From assembly GCA_037042915.1 (NCBI GenBank), contig CM073202.1:2170001-2234000 (forward strand): 64,000 nt of DNA, in the 5' to 3' direction. A program made the position numbers and the translations under genes. The notes beneath the pieces are model-generated. The model did no database searches, was not told where the DNA came from, and saw only the letters and a program-made list of their open reading frames with translations. Shown here in pieces: positions 1 to 11,589 of the stretch. The DNA is from Auricularia sp. M13. Lineage: Eukaryota; Basidiomycota; Agaricomycetes; Auriculariales; Auriculariaceae. The first letter of the stretch is position 1. Every line of letters begins with the position of its first letter.

Positions 1-2383
1 CAGTGCTCAAGCAACAAACTGATACGCACTGTCCGCTGTCCTGCGCTGCATCGCCCGGGAGGGAGATATCCACGTCCGCAGCCCTCGCCTGCCCCGCAAA
101 GCTCACGAGCTCCTGCACGTTCTCCAAACGCGACTCCCAGTCCTCCTGCGTCCGTTTCAAGTGCGCCTCGTAATCGATCAGGTCGACCAGCTTGGTGAGC
201 AGCTGGTTCGGCGGTACACCCTGATAAATTTACGATGAGACTTTAGCAAAGTACTGGCAGGGCAGCATACAGCTTCGGCGTCTTTGCGCAGCTGGCGGTA
301 TACCGCGACGAACGGCGCGAGTTTGCGTTTGGCAGGTGGCTTGATGTCTGGGATTCGGCCGGCGAATATGCCTTCGACGACGTCGACGGGGGAGCACTTG
401 CGCGCGGACGCTACTGCCAGGAGTTCCGCAATGGTCTACAGTAAGAAAGAAATGCATGCAATCAGCTCTGCTGCACACTTTTCGCAAATTACAGCCTCAG
501 AGGAACCTCTATGTACCTTGTCGCCCATTGAACGAGGCGGCGTGTTGATGGCGCGTGTGAATGCCGGCGCAAAGTTGGGATTGTCTACGAGCTGTAGGTA
601 GGCTAGCAGATCTTTGACCTGAGAATGTCAGCGCAAGGGGCTTAGGCAGTGGCCAAAATACGCCGGTACTGTACCTCCATCCGCTCGAAGAACTTGTGGC
701 CCTTGAGCACCTTGTGCGGGATGCCCTCGCGCTGCAACGACGCCTCGATCGCGCGCGACATCGCGCTGGTGCGCACTACACCGTACGTTCAGACCTCCGC
801 GCAGCAGGGGCACAAGTACGAAGCGCACAAAGGATTGCAATGTCGGTGAACTTTGAGCATGCCGCCCGTGTATGCTCAAACGTTTGATCTCTGCGGCGAT
901 GAAGTCGCCCTCCTCCCTTTCGTCCTTGCAGGAACGTAAGGTCGGTACGGAGCCGTCGTAGTGTGCGCTGTATAAGGATTTCGGTATGCGGTTCTTATCT
1001 ATCTGCGAGTTAACCAGGTGCAGCAAAGGAAGGAGCGTGTAGCCAGCGTGCCTTCGGCCATTATTGCTATGGAAGTGCGAAGAATAGTTTGTGTTGACCG
1101 GTAGTTTTGTTCGAGGAGAACTTGCTCTACGTTGTCGAAATCTACGCAAAAACGTCAGCGTGCTGTCTTTCGCGAATCTGTTAGAGGCGTACCTCGCAGC
1201 ATCTTGGACAGATTCTCAATTTCTATATGCAGGGATGAGAAGACGAGAAATAAAAGGCCGACACAAACCTGCTGCTCGCCATCCATATACTGGCCGCGTC
1301 AAGTCAGTCACACACTCGAGCTTCAGCGCGATACTCACTTGACTGGTCCGGGTCGCCGACGATGGTGACGCGCTTGTGGTGCGCAGCCAGACGGACCATC
1401 AGCTTGTACTGCTGGACGTTCGTATCTTGACTGCACGCCTCAGTCAGACCGCTACTCATTTGCAGCCTGAATAGACGCACAACTCATCCACCAGCACATG
1501 TTCGCAGTATTCCGCGATACGCGTCGTGCTGTCGAGAAGCAGCACGCCCTGCGACAGCAGGTCGTCAAAGTCTAGGCTGCGGTTCTCCTTGAGCACACGC
1601 TGGTATTCTTCGAAGAGCATCGCCAGCGCCGTGTGGTGCGGGTTTGGCGCTGCACCGGCGGGCACGATTTCCTGGTTCACGCCGCCACGCGCGACTTGTT
1701 TCGGCGAGAGGTCTTTCGACTTGGCTTTCGAGATGAGTGACGCGACTTGTCTGTCCGTGAGCTCGAAGTCGCAGTCTTGCAAGTAAGTTCTGTGCTCTTT
1801 AATGAGCTTATTGACGATCTTTTTGCTGCATGAGATGGTGAGTACATCCATACACACCACGGTGCAATGCACGTACCTCTCTTCAGAGTCACATATCGTG
1901 AAGTTATTGCTGAGTCCGATGCAGGTCCCGTATTGCCGCAGAAACTTAGCGCACAGCGCGTGGAATGTGCCTGCAGCATTTGAGTATGGCATGTGTGGTA
2001 TTAAGACGGCAGGCGCACCCATAATCAGTTTGGATGTGTCGGCTGGCCCTATAAGGTTGACAAGCCTTTCGCGCATCTCGTTTGCAGCCTTGTTCGTGAA
2101 AGTAACAGCGCAGATGCGCGACGGCGCGATGCCCTGCGAGACCAAATGGGCAATTCTGCACGTTAATACATGCGTCTTGCCTGCAAAAGTTTCAGCAAGG
2201 ACATTAGAGGTCTAAAACGGTGCGTACCACTGCCCGGTCCTGCGAGCATTTGCAAGGGAATATGTGGCGGGTGCGTGACTGCTGGAGGGCGTTCAGCGCC
2301 ATGTTACGCGTGTCGAGTACGCGTTTCTGACCTCTGTATTGGGCCTCATTGAGCGTGTCCAGGTAGGCGGCGTTGGGGGCCAT
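1..2383 (-). CDS. SRS2: SRS2-type UvrD/Rep family 3'-5' DNA helicase, N-terminal part
   Basis: Superfamily 1A DNA helicase; in yeast Srs2 strips Rad51 from single-stranded DNA and limits recombination at forks in the nucleus. The ATG is at 2383 and the protein opens MAPNAAYLDTLNEAQYRAV, the Q-motif region. Walker A AGPGSGKT is split by an intron after the second Gly codon. Further motifs are VTFTNKAANEM (Ia), VDEFQDTN (II), GDPDQSIYGWRA (III) and NYRSTQ (IV), then SRAIEASLQREGIPHKVL and KFFERMEVKDLLAYLQLV. About ten short introns remove cleanly; one near 1003-1051 has a GC donor. Roughly 480 residues are visible. The C-terminal part, including the last helicase motifs and any Rad51/PCNA-binding tail, lies beyond the left edge. 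Eukaryotic introns rule out a bacterial UvrD contaminant. A fungal PcrA-like paralogue is the alternative. Confidence 0.9.
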
Positions 2384-2529
2384 GGACGCGGGGAGGTTGC
2401 TGAGTTTGGCGCGACGCGTCGGGAAGCAAGGGGCACGTGAGCGGAGATCCCGGCAGAGGACGCCTTCTTGCACAGCTTGGCAGTGGCAGTCGCCGACCCG
2501 GCCAAGTTAGTTCTTGCTCGCCCGCATCG

Positions 2530-3546
2530 ATGGAACAACCAAGGCTACCTTCCGCCCCAGGCGCCCTGCCGCCCCAGGGACAGTACCCAGCCGCCTGGGT
2601 ATCCCCGCCGCCCGCCCGCCGCCGCCTGGTGGTCCTGGAGGCTTCCAGTGCGTGTCTCTGTGCCGGCTCGCAACTTCAACCGCCCCAGGCTGACGTGTCT
2701 GCCAGATGCCCTCGGCCTCACAGTGAGGACTGTGAACTTTGAAGGATTTATGTGGCTGACTGCTCGAATTGTAGTGGCTACGGGGCGCCGAGTCCTTATG
2801 CGCCACCGCCGTCCTCCGCCGCCAGGGCAATATGTATAACGTAAAACTGCAGTCTTAAATGGAAACTGTAGTTGGTGTTCGCTCCGTAATGCCATGTGAT
2901 AGCATAATACACTCAAGTAACTGACTTGGCTGGTGCCAGTTATGCCATGCCTTCCGCTCACCGCTTGCCTCAGCAGCACCAGCGCGCCGGCGGTTACCCT
3001 GGCCAGTACCGCCCTCCGCCTGGCCCTCCAGGTGGTGGAGGTTACCAAGCGTAAACTGGCCTAAATTGCAGTGAATGTCTGCGTCGATTGACCTCTGTCC
3101 AGAGCCCTTACCATCTCCCAGCCGCTTCCCGCGCGTCATCCGTCAAAACATCTGCTCGCTGATCGTCTCGTGGCAGCCGCCCTGTTGTCTCAGGCTGCCA
3201 TTGGCCTGCTTCCTGCACTAATCGCCGACTGTAGACCTGCCCTGCTCAGGCGCAGCACTATGGTCCCCAGTTCCAGGGACAGGACCATCGATGCACCAGC
3301 ATGGTTCCAGTACTCGCAGTGTACCGGGAGGAAGAAGGCGCTGGCGTAGCGTCCTTTCAGAGATCGTCGCGTGCAAAATAACCTCCGTCCCTGATTCACA
3401 GATCGGCATCAACTACACTGGTGAGCCGGCATTCCACGGCCAGGGACGCACAAGAATTGCTGACATTCGAAACTTACACGCAGGCACGAATGCGGAGCTC
3501 GCGGGATGCCACAACGACGCGCGCAATGTGCAGCGCTTCCTTTGCG
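2530..3546 (+). CDS. MCA1: Type I metacaspase, N-terminal part, interrupted by scaffold gap
   Basis: Caspase-fold cysteine peptidase cleaving after Arg/Lys; in yeast it acts in the cytosol in stress, aggregate clearance and cell death. A Pro/Gly/Gln/Tyr-rich prodomain is spread over small exons (PPPPGGPGGFQ, GAPSPYAPPPSS, GGYPGQYRPPPGPPGGGGYQ). It is followed by the p20 start YSQCTGRKKAL, IGINYTGTNAELAGCHND and ARNVQRFLCG. The catalytic His-Gly and Cys motifs would lie further on but fall in or beyond the N run, which starts just after a GTAAG donor. The first exon and start codon are uncertain; 2530 is the first plausible ATG. The prodomain switches frame in ways I cannot fully resolve into introns. 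It is divergent from SRS2 with about 150 bases between start codons. Confidence 0.8.
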
Positions 3547-3551
3547 GTAAG

Positions 3552-3651
3552 NNNNNNNNNNNNNNNNNNNNNNNNNNNNNNNNNNNNNNNNNNNNNNNNN
3601 NNNNNNNNNNNNNNNNNNNNNNNNNNNNNNNNNNNNNNNNNNNNNNNNNNN
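3552..3651. other. Scaffold gap of exactly 100 N
   Basis: Exactly 100 unknown bases, the usual placeholder for a gap of unknown length. The reading on the left is a metacaspase and on the right a different protein family, so at least one gene end and one gene start are missing here. Confidence 0.95.
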
Positions 3652-4333
3652 CGTCCCGGACGGCATCCGCTACACCTTGACTTTCGTCCGCCTTGACGTC
3701 TCCTGCTGGCTCTACATCGGCAACTACAAGATGGTGAACGTCGCGCATCTCAGCGTCGAGGAGTGGAGATTCAGTCAAGGTATACAGTTGGACGCTTTTT
3801 GTTTGGACCAGGTTCATGTTCCTCGGTTGCAGTGCAAGAAGAACTGGATGGAGGAAATACATGACCAAAAATGGGGACACATCGCCCGCCGGAGCATCGC
3901 GGCCCGGAAGCAGTTGCGCGCTGAGCACGGGCGCGCACCCACGTTCGACGAGCTGCAGGCCGCCATGGACGACGTCCCCAATGCCCGAATCAACAATATG
4001 AGGGTGTCTGAAATCAGGCGGGCGTATGATGACGGCGATGAGGTGGGTCCGCGTCGCCAGTTTCATCTATGCCATCATCTGGCATTTTGCCACAGGCTGG
4101 CATGATGATGATGTATGTCCGTGCTCACAGTCTTACAGCTCCTCGTGATATCCGCGCTCAGATTCGTCGGCTATGACGACGCCTTCCAGCGGGAGCTCAT
4201 CGCCAAGTCACCCGACGCGCCGGAGGCATTGGACGACTCAGAAGACGAGAAGAAGCCCGTGAAGCGCGAGCTAGAAGAGGATACTATCTCAGCACGAGTG
4301 CACGCGCGGAAGCGGCGGCGCACTGCGCGGTAG
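3652..4333 (+). CDS. DUF6697-like protein, C-terminal part
   Basis: The 5' end is lost in the gap. The readable part begins VPDGIRYTLTFVRLDVSCWL and continues YIGNYKMVNVAHLSVEEW, matching the Trp-x-Tyr-x-Gly-x-Tyr ... Glu-Glu-Trp pattern I associate with basidiomycete DUF6697. An intron follows (from about 3780, GTATAC donor), then a basic exon (KKNWMEEIHDQKWGHIARR) and an intron from about 4042 to 4140. The last exon is acidic then basic (DDSEDEKKPVKRELEED, KRRRTAR) before the stop at 4333, which suggests a nuclear protein. Function is unknown. It could in principle share a scaffold position with the metacaspase only because of misjoining. Confidence 0.55.
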
Positions 4334-6548
4334 GGTGTCCTGCATGTGAACATTTGGACACAAATGACAGTGCGTCTCTTAGCCAGAGGAGTAAAGAAAT
4401 TTATATTCGTGTAATTCAAGGCAAGAAACCCGGGTCAGCTCCAGCGCCAAGGCCCGCCGCCACTCAATGCGACACGGGATCCAAATAGCTGCGAGTATTA
4501 GCGTCGCTACAACATTCTCCACATTCCTGTCCCGCCGTCGCGTCCACTGATCTGCAAGGGGCGACGGAGGAGTCAGCAAATGGCAACGGCGGAACAGGTG
4601 ACACCTCTCCACCCTCATGCTAAACTGACTTCGCACCGCGTACAGGATCTTGGGGCCCTTCATTCCTCTGACGGGAGTAGGTATCAACAGGGGCCTCTCA
4701 CAGTGGCAGGTCTAGACGGGAGGGACGCGCGATATTGACTGCTGTAGCCGGACAGGTTCCAGGCGCTCAAATCGCCTTGCGAATTCACGATTGATATCGG
4801 ATTCGAGTTCGAGGTGTCCGACCACTCGCGGGTTGTGACGAGCTACGCGTGACGGTCCCGTGGCCCGAGCACGGTCGTGCGCAGTGTCCGTCGTGGCTCA
4901 TCGGCCACGAGTCGCCCCCTCGCCACGTTCGCTTCATCCCTTCGATATTGCCGTCGACCAGCACGAGGCGGTAGCCACGAGCGTCGGATACGCCAGTGAA
5001 GCGTCGTCTCGCCCGGGAATCTGCGACGCAAGGGCAGGGCGTGGCACGAGGGACGAGTGGAGCCGCGGACAATGAAGCTCAAGGGGCGCAGGGAAAGTGA
5101 CGGCAGCTCGCAGCCTGAGGCTCAAGAGCGCCGCCGAGAACCCAATGAGAACGCGGGACGCAGACACGCTGCGGGAACTTTGAACAGGACAGGGAACGAG
5201 GGTCAGCCTGAGCGTCCGACTCGGCACTCCCCCTCCCCTCGGACACGGAGACGGTTCCGCATCCGGCTAAAGTGAACTTCGTGCGTACCTAGGCGAAGCA
5301 CACGGTCGTGATGGCATCGTCGAGTTGTACCGTTACGACTCCCTGGGCCTGCAGTTTCCGCCGCCGGATCTGATCTGGAGTGACAGGTGCTCTACTGTAT
5401 GCACACATCCGTTAATTTAGCAGCTGTGAAATACCGCAAAACAAGCTGTAACGCACGCACTGTCACAATGCGGATTCGCCACTGATCATGAGGCTCTGCG
5501 GCGGAGCACGGCGTCACTTATCGAGCGTCAGTGCGCGAGTCTACAGTCACGCACGGTGGTATTGCAAAAGGCAGTGTCCTCCCCCAGTGTCCTGCACCTC
5601 GTCTCGCACGATAAACCGCACGTCGTGCTCCCACCGGCAAAGTCACTCAGCAACAGCGTCGCGGCCTTCATCGGCGCGCGCTCGCCTCGCCCGCCGCCAC
5701 CTTCCTCCGCCGCGCACACGAGCATGGTCGCAGTGAATCCGCCCCACGTTGGTCACATGCTCCAGAAACCAGACTGATCGGGGGAGTCAAGATTAATTGA
5801 CTATCACGCTCACGCTGCCAGTGACAGGTCATATGCGCAAAACGTCCACTGGGAGCCCTGAATGAGCCAGATTTCCGTCTCCAGAGTCGCATTATGACTG
5901 GCCAGCCGGATTCCTGCTGCGCAAATTGCATGAGAGCAGGGCTCACGGGTAGAAGAGCACTCACCGGGACGGTTCCGAGCCATCCGGCCGCTTACTCGCT
6001 GGCCCTGGCCGTCGCAGGTGTCGCGGGCCTTCGTTACGGTCGCGCGCGGGCATGGCTGGCTGGCTCGGCTGCCAGTGGCGGCTAGGGACCTGGCAAATCC
6101 TCGACGCGCCCGCCCCGCGACGGCCAGCTTTTTAACCGTCAGCGCTGATCAGCGCTCACGTCACCGCCCTGTCTCTCCCACGCCGAAGACGCAAGAGTCT
6201 ATGTGGGAACCGCGTTCCGCTCGACGGGACGGATGTTTGGAGTCCAGGGAAGCCACGAGCATGGCAGCTCTGTGCGCTAGACGCCCGATGTGTCATTGAT
6301 GCCGATGTCAAGTGCATGAAGTCGTACAATTGTCAACAAAATCAAAAGATTACACAGTGTCGGGTGCGATACGCAGGAGGAAATACAAATGTGTGCGGGG
6401 GCCAAGGCGTACAGGCTACAAGATATACCGTGCTACAGACTGGGTGGGCGGTACATGATTACAGGCGTCAATGATACAAATCCAAACAACGTTGAGCGCG
6501 CAAAACCAAACGAAAGATGCGAGAGATCAGAACTAGCGCCGGTACCGC
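4334..6548. other. 2.2 kb without a recognisable gene
   Basis: Open frames here are short and overlap on both strands, as expected of GC-rich non-coding DNA. None shows a domain, a convincing splice chain or compositional support. It separates the DUF6697-like stop (plus) from the stop of the minus-strand gene at 6549, so it should hold two 3' UTRs. An unrecognised lineage-specific gene cannot be excluded. Confidence 0.5.
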
Positions 6549-8149
6549 CTACGCAGGGAGGGTGTAGACGGCGACAGGCTCAATGGCGTCCACGTCCATG
6601 CTGTCCTCGTCTCTCAGCTCTGAGAGGTCGACGTTAACCTCCCTGCTGTCCTCGCACGGGAAGAGTGACTGCGCGACCAATGCGGCATCGCGCGCCTCCT
6701 TGAAGCCGTCGAGCGCGCGGTGCATCCTCCGTTTGCGGCGCTCTCCCTCCATGAGCAGCCGCCAGCGCAGTTCCCACTGCCGGGCGGCGTTGGAGGCGCG
6801 GTCGACTTCGCGGACGTAGTCGACGTGCAGAGTCTGGCAGGCGAGCATCGCTTCCCGCAGCTCACCGATCCACGCACGCTCTTCTTCTCCCGCCCAGGGT
6901 TCGCGCTCGTCGATAGCAGACACATTGATCGGGAGAGGCACGCCGTCGGGCGAGCATCGCCCGCTGAAGTCCTCCAAACACGCAATCCGGGCGATCTTGT
7001 GCAGGGGGAAGCCAAGTCGCGCAAAGTGCTCATCAATGTACGAAACGCCCTCAGCCTGTTCGCGGCCCGTGCTCAAGTCGCCGGCACGGGGGAAGAGGGC
7101 AGGATTGAGCGCCGCGTTGCTCTTAGACGCGCCGATCGGTTCCATCATGGGGATGTTGTCCTCCTCCAGGAGAGCGACGATTCCGGAGAGTCCTTGGGCA
7201 GTGGACATGGCGTGTATGCGCACCCGCATAGGCATTCCGGGCGTATATGCGATGTTGCGGTGTACAACCGCACGACACAGGGCACCGGCGGGGATGGCCT
7301 GGCAACGCTTGCGCCGCCGCACGCCGGTCTCCCGAGCATCCTCGACAGCGTCAGAGAGCAGCAGACCGTCTGCGAGGGCGTCGCGCCTGGGAGAGAGTGG
7401 CGAGGGAGTCTTCGGGTAGCGTGCAATGCGAGCGACTTGTTCCGCGCGGTCGAGGTCGGCAGCAATCGCGGATTGAAGGGACTCTGCTGGGGTGGGCGTC
7501 GAGAAGGACAGCGTAGGCCCACGAGGAGCCTCTTGGATCTCGGCAGTATCTGAGATCTCAGAGACAAGCCCGGCCAGCGTGACGCTGGGGGTCTGACGCA
7601 GGCTGGTCGTCGCCTTCTTGCGCTTCATTGTCGGCTTGTGCAACGAGTGCGCAGCGGCCTTGCGGCCTCCCCGAGCTGCGGGAGCACGGATAGCGAAGGG
7701 GTTGATGAGTGTGGTTGCTGGAGAGAAGTCGAATTTAACTGGCTCCTTTTGCTTGGGCGGGGACGTGCGCGGGGCGGTGGAGAGGTTGAGGACGCGCTCC
7801 CGGAGCGCCGCACGGTCTGCGAGCAATGGCCGTGCGTCTGCATCTGCTGGGCTGGGCGCGGGAGCTGCTGGACGCTCTGGGCTGGGGAGGTCGTAGGCGC
7901 CGGGCATGCGGGGCTCGCGGTCGAGCGACGAGCCGAGCTCAGGGGCGCTTTCGACACGGAGAGTGACGGCACAGGCTTCCGGCGCAGCGTCGAGAATATG
8001 CCGCCCGCATTGGGCTGGATCTCCGAACGCACAGGCGCAGGCGCGACCCTGCGCGCCATAGGAGGCTGGCTGGCTGCTTCAGGCGCGCCACTGCTCCCGA
8101 GAAACGCATGCAGGCTGCTCGTCGAGTGGCTGCGTACGAGCGAGTTCAT
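6549..8149 (-). CDS. Unknown Ser/Pro-rich protein, probably basidiomycete-specific
   Basis: I do not recognise this family. The ATG at 8149 starts MNSLVRSHSTSSLHAFLGSS, followed by a disordered region (IFSTLRRKPVPSLSV). Near 7955 the frame changes by one base without a credible intron and then stays open for more than 450 codons (APELGSSLDREPR ... MDVDAIEPVAVYTLPA) to the stop at 6549. The middle has a basic patch (MKRKKATTS) and low-complexity Ser/Pro/Ala stretches. The C-terminal third is more ordered and helix-rich (WIGELREAMLACQTLHVDY, RQWELRWRLLMEGERRKRR), possibly a short coiled coil. A nuclear regulatory protein would fit but this is a guess. The frame break is probably a missing or extra base in the consensus. 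Confidence 0.65.
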
Positions 8150-9756
8150 TGCGGCGGGGCTGTCGAACGGCGGGGAGGGCACGGGGCTCGCGCTGGACGG
8201 GGGGGAGCAAAAAAGAACGGGAAAGAGCGGGAACACGGAACGGCGTGGCGGAGTTTGGTGCGTTCGCCCGTCAGCTGCGGCCAAAAGAGGCAGTATTTCA
8301 AATGCGCACGTCAATCTCAAGACCATCAAAAATCCCGACTAGCACCAGATTGGCTTTGCACGCCAATTGACTTGAGCTATCCCACGATCGACAGATTCAC
8401 GGGGGAGGATCCTTGACAGCGACTGTATGTTGCTCCCCCCAGGTCACACCGCGGATGGCCAGTTCCCAGGCTTCTCCCGGGCCACACAGCGCAGGGCTTA
8501 ATCGAAGCCGCATCGATGACTCGAGGGGCCACGTTTCGAGGCCCAGAGACTGACACGACGCCGGGGCTAGATGGCCAGGGAATTATTGCGCCGACGGTAT
8601 GCGCTCATGCGTGCGTCGGAGCACCAGAGGCTGATGCAGACCCCGCGGATGGCCGCCCGCCTTCAGGCTCCAAGACAGAGTGCCACACGCCGTGATGCAT
8701 TCGCCAGGGACTCGTCGGCCCATCCGTCACAGCGTCGCGCAAGCTGTATGGCGGAGCACGCTACAGGATGCGCACCGTCACTCCGAGTCGGCGGCTGAGC
8801 CTGATACGCACACGGCCTGTCGCGCCACCCTGTCCATCACCACCAGCAGCCCGACGACGCTCAGGCTGTCAGCGACAAACAACCTATCTCGCACGTCGCC
8901 CAGGGCCTTGCGCACCCGCTCCTCGCTCAGCACTCGTCTCGCCATGCGGGAGGAAGCCGATCGCCGTCTTCGACCCTCGGCAAAGGGTCGTCCTCGAGTT
9001 CGCATGTCGGCCCACTCGTCTGGGGTTTTCTGGGGTACGTGAGTCCGTCGGACATCTAGGCCTCCGCGTCGAGATTCATGCCATAAGCAGTATACAGTAC
9101 GCTGTGCCACACTGGAAGCCGCTGCGGAGATAGGATTGTGCACAACCTGCCAGGACACAAAGGCGCGTCACGAGAAGGGTCATCCCGGGTCTTCTATCGA
9201 GCGTCGGGATCCCTGCGCTGCGTTCCAAATCATAGAATGCCTTGAGGACCCTGTCTCACCCAGCCCAAGCTATTGGACGCACGATGTTAGTGCGGCCGGG
9301 GACTGTGAGAATCATCGGTCTTGCTAATGGTCCGGCGTGGCCATAGGCCGCAGGCGCCTTTGCTCTTGTTCCTGGTGCGGTGTGTGGTCGACTGCGCGAT
9401 CGGGCATCGGGCGCGAGGAAAAAGGAGGAGGTCCAGGCCTGACGTTTGCACGGGAGGGAGCGAGAACGAACGAAAAAGCAAGCATTCCATAGTGAGCGAA
9501 AGCGAGGTGGACATGGGGTGGCAAGGAAATACACTGGACGGAATAGACATGTTACAGATCACAGGAGACGCGGGCGAGAAAGAAGGAAATGGCGAACTAA
9601 ATCCATAAGCGTACTGCATACACCGAGCGAGATGCTCTGTTCTGAGCCGGAGCATTCGGATCCCTCAGCCGACTCGGGAAAAAGGGGGTTTAATATCTGA
9701 AACGTGACGAAGCCTGCGTGAGCGGGGGTGTGAAAGGGTGGTCGGCGCGGGGATTC
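8150..9756. other. 1.6 kb intergenic, no gene seen
   Basis: Lies between two minus-strand genes: it must contain the 3' UTR of the APSES gene and the promoter of the unknown gene at 6549-8149. The small open frames on both strands show no recognisable domain. Confidence 0.5.
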
Positions 9757-11230
9757 TCACGTGTGCTGATACCGTTGTTCTGCAGGAAGCGAGTCATCGA
9801 GGCGGAGGCGGCGCAACACGCTTGCTGGGTCGGGGATGCCGACCGTCTGCCTGCCGCTCCGGCGGTCATGTGCGTCGGAGCTCGACGTAATCGATGAGAT
9901 TGGAGGGAGTGCCTTGGCGGGCAGGAGCGAGAGACTCGACAGCGACGGGAGCGTCGGCCGCTCTGCGCCGCGCTGTTGCGGATTAAACGGCAGCGGCGAG
10001 ACGGGGCTGCTCCGCGTCGAGACCGACGCAGAACTCGCGGAGCTCGACGCAGCCCCGTTCATGAGCCACATGCGGCGCTCCTCCCCGTATATGGGACTGG
10101 CCGAGATCGGAGAGATATACTTTGTGGTACTCGTCGTCGTGCTCGAAGTCCCCTGCCTCGGATACGGCGAGTACCGTCCGACCTCCGGCCCCGTGTAGAT
10201 GCGCAGGGGGCTGGGATGGCCGTCGTACTCATGCTGAGGAGGGGGATATTGCTCCGAATGTGAGAAGGGGTCCCGAGGGACGACGGCGAACGAGGCCTGC
10301 TCCTCTTGCGTCTGGGTCGATCGGCGCTTCCGGCGTCCATTGGTGGGAGGGAGGATGCGGCCGTAGCCCTGGTCTGAGGGAGAGAGGCAAGAGTCGGGAA
10401 ATGTGGGACTATTGTAGCGTCAGAGGGCGTGGGAGGGAGAGCGCAAGGCTGGTACTAACCCGAAGAACGGGACGAGATCGTCGCGGATCGGCCACGCAAC
10501 TCTGCGTGCCATGTCAGTAGGAAATTGCGAGACCACCAGATGCAATACCTGCGGGAAAGACTGATGGCGTACTGCGAGGGACGCGGAGTGAGCGCGCGGG
10601 AGGAGTGAGCGAGACAAAGCGTGACTTGCCTCGAACGGAAGCCAGGTCCCCTGTATTTTCAAATAGCCCCCTCGGACTCGCCGAAGCCGCGAGCTGAGCT
10701 CTGGCAGAGATTCTATCATTTTGACAATGTCCGCTGGAGAGAATGGCGCGGTCAATAATGCGCCGCGGGACCAGCGGCGGGAGATCCTCACCTTTCGGGT
10801 GGCCGAGGGCTATGACGAGGCACACTGAGCGAACTGTGGCAAGCGCACGAACGGGCTGGACATACCCTTCCATATTCCAGTCCAGAGAACATATCCGTCG
10901 TCTACGTCCATCATAATCCACTGTCCGTTGAGGAGGTACTCGTACACCGGGCTGTGTCGCACGGCGGCGGCGCGCATCAGCCACGTTCCCCGGAACATCA
11001 GGAGGTATCCTGCACGCACATGTAGCCTCGCGGGTCCTTACTCGTGATGTAACGGCCCTTGGTCACTCTGTGTTTCGAGGTAGGAAAGGGAACATGCGAA
11101 GAACGCGTCGCGGGTGCCTGCGACGGCGCCGAAAGCATCGATGTCACGCGCTGCGCGCTCTGAGCGTCTTGCGCGGGGCGCCGTATAAGCCGGGGGAGAG
11201 ACGAACCTGAGAGTCACCATACGCGGCCAT
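9757..11230 (-). CDS. APSES/KilA-N DNA-binding protein, Xbp1-like
   Basis: A probable nuclear transcription regulator with an N-terminal APSES DNA-binding domain. The ATG at 11230 gives MAAYGDSQ, then after a 47-base intron SAQRVTSMLSAPSQAPATR. Splicing continues through RYITSKDPRGYIPVYEYLLN, GQWIMMDVDDGYVLWTGIWK, ALGHPKADIVKMIESLPEL, VRGGYLKIQGTWLPFEYAI, SLSRRVAWPIRDDLVPFFG and PTFPDSCLSPSDQGYGRI. This pattern (WTGIWKALG, RGGYLKIQGTWLP, DDLVPFFGPTFP) is typical of Xbp1-type fungal APSES proteins rather than the Mbp1/Swi4 class; no ankyrin repeats follow. The C-terminal half is low complexity with a basic cluster (NGRRKRRSTQ) that may be a nuclear signal, and ends at 9757. The intron with donor at 10629 starts GCAAGT, a consensus GC donor. 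All frames join without breaks. Confidence 0.85.
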
Positions 11231-11589
11231 CGTTTGCCTCGGTGAGAGAAGATGAAGTGAGAAGAAAGAGACGTCCGAAGAATGATATTTATTTACTCTT
11301 GCGAGTTCAGCGGGGAAACGCTCCGCTTCGCTTCGGTGCCTTCAAAGCACGCGTCCGCCGATCAATTCAAGCTCGCTAAAGCCATTCCCATTCGACTTAT
11401 CCCACCGATCGTGCACGACGTCTTGCAGGGGCCAGCCTCGGTCTTGCCAAGCGTTCGCCCCGGAAGCCCTATTTTCAGCAAGGCCAATGCGACCCAAACA
11501 GGCTCAATCATATATCCATCCATCTCTAGACCACATTCGTATCCCCCTGCTCAGCACCACTACTGCACCGGAAACGGAGATGCTTCTAT
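11231..11589. other. Spacer between ODC stop and APSES start
   Basis: About 360 bases between two minus-strand genes; it serves as the ODC 3' region and the promoter/5' UTR of the APSES gene. No feature is recognised. Confidence 0.5.

Noticed and set aside
1-2383. Bacterial UvrD/PcrA by horizontal transfer or contamination
   Set aside because: About ten spliceosomal introns interrupt the helicase motifs and the C-terminal pattern follows fungal Srs2.
6720-7553. A 277-codon plus-strand frame
   Set aside because: It is antisense to the unknown minus-strand gene, which has the longer frame and better composition.
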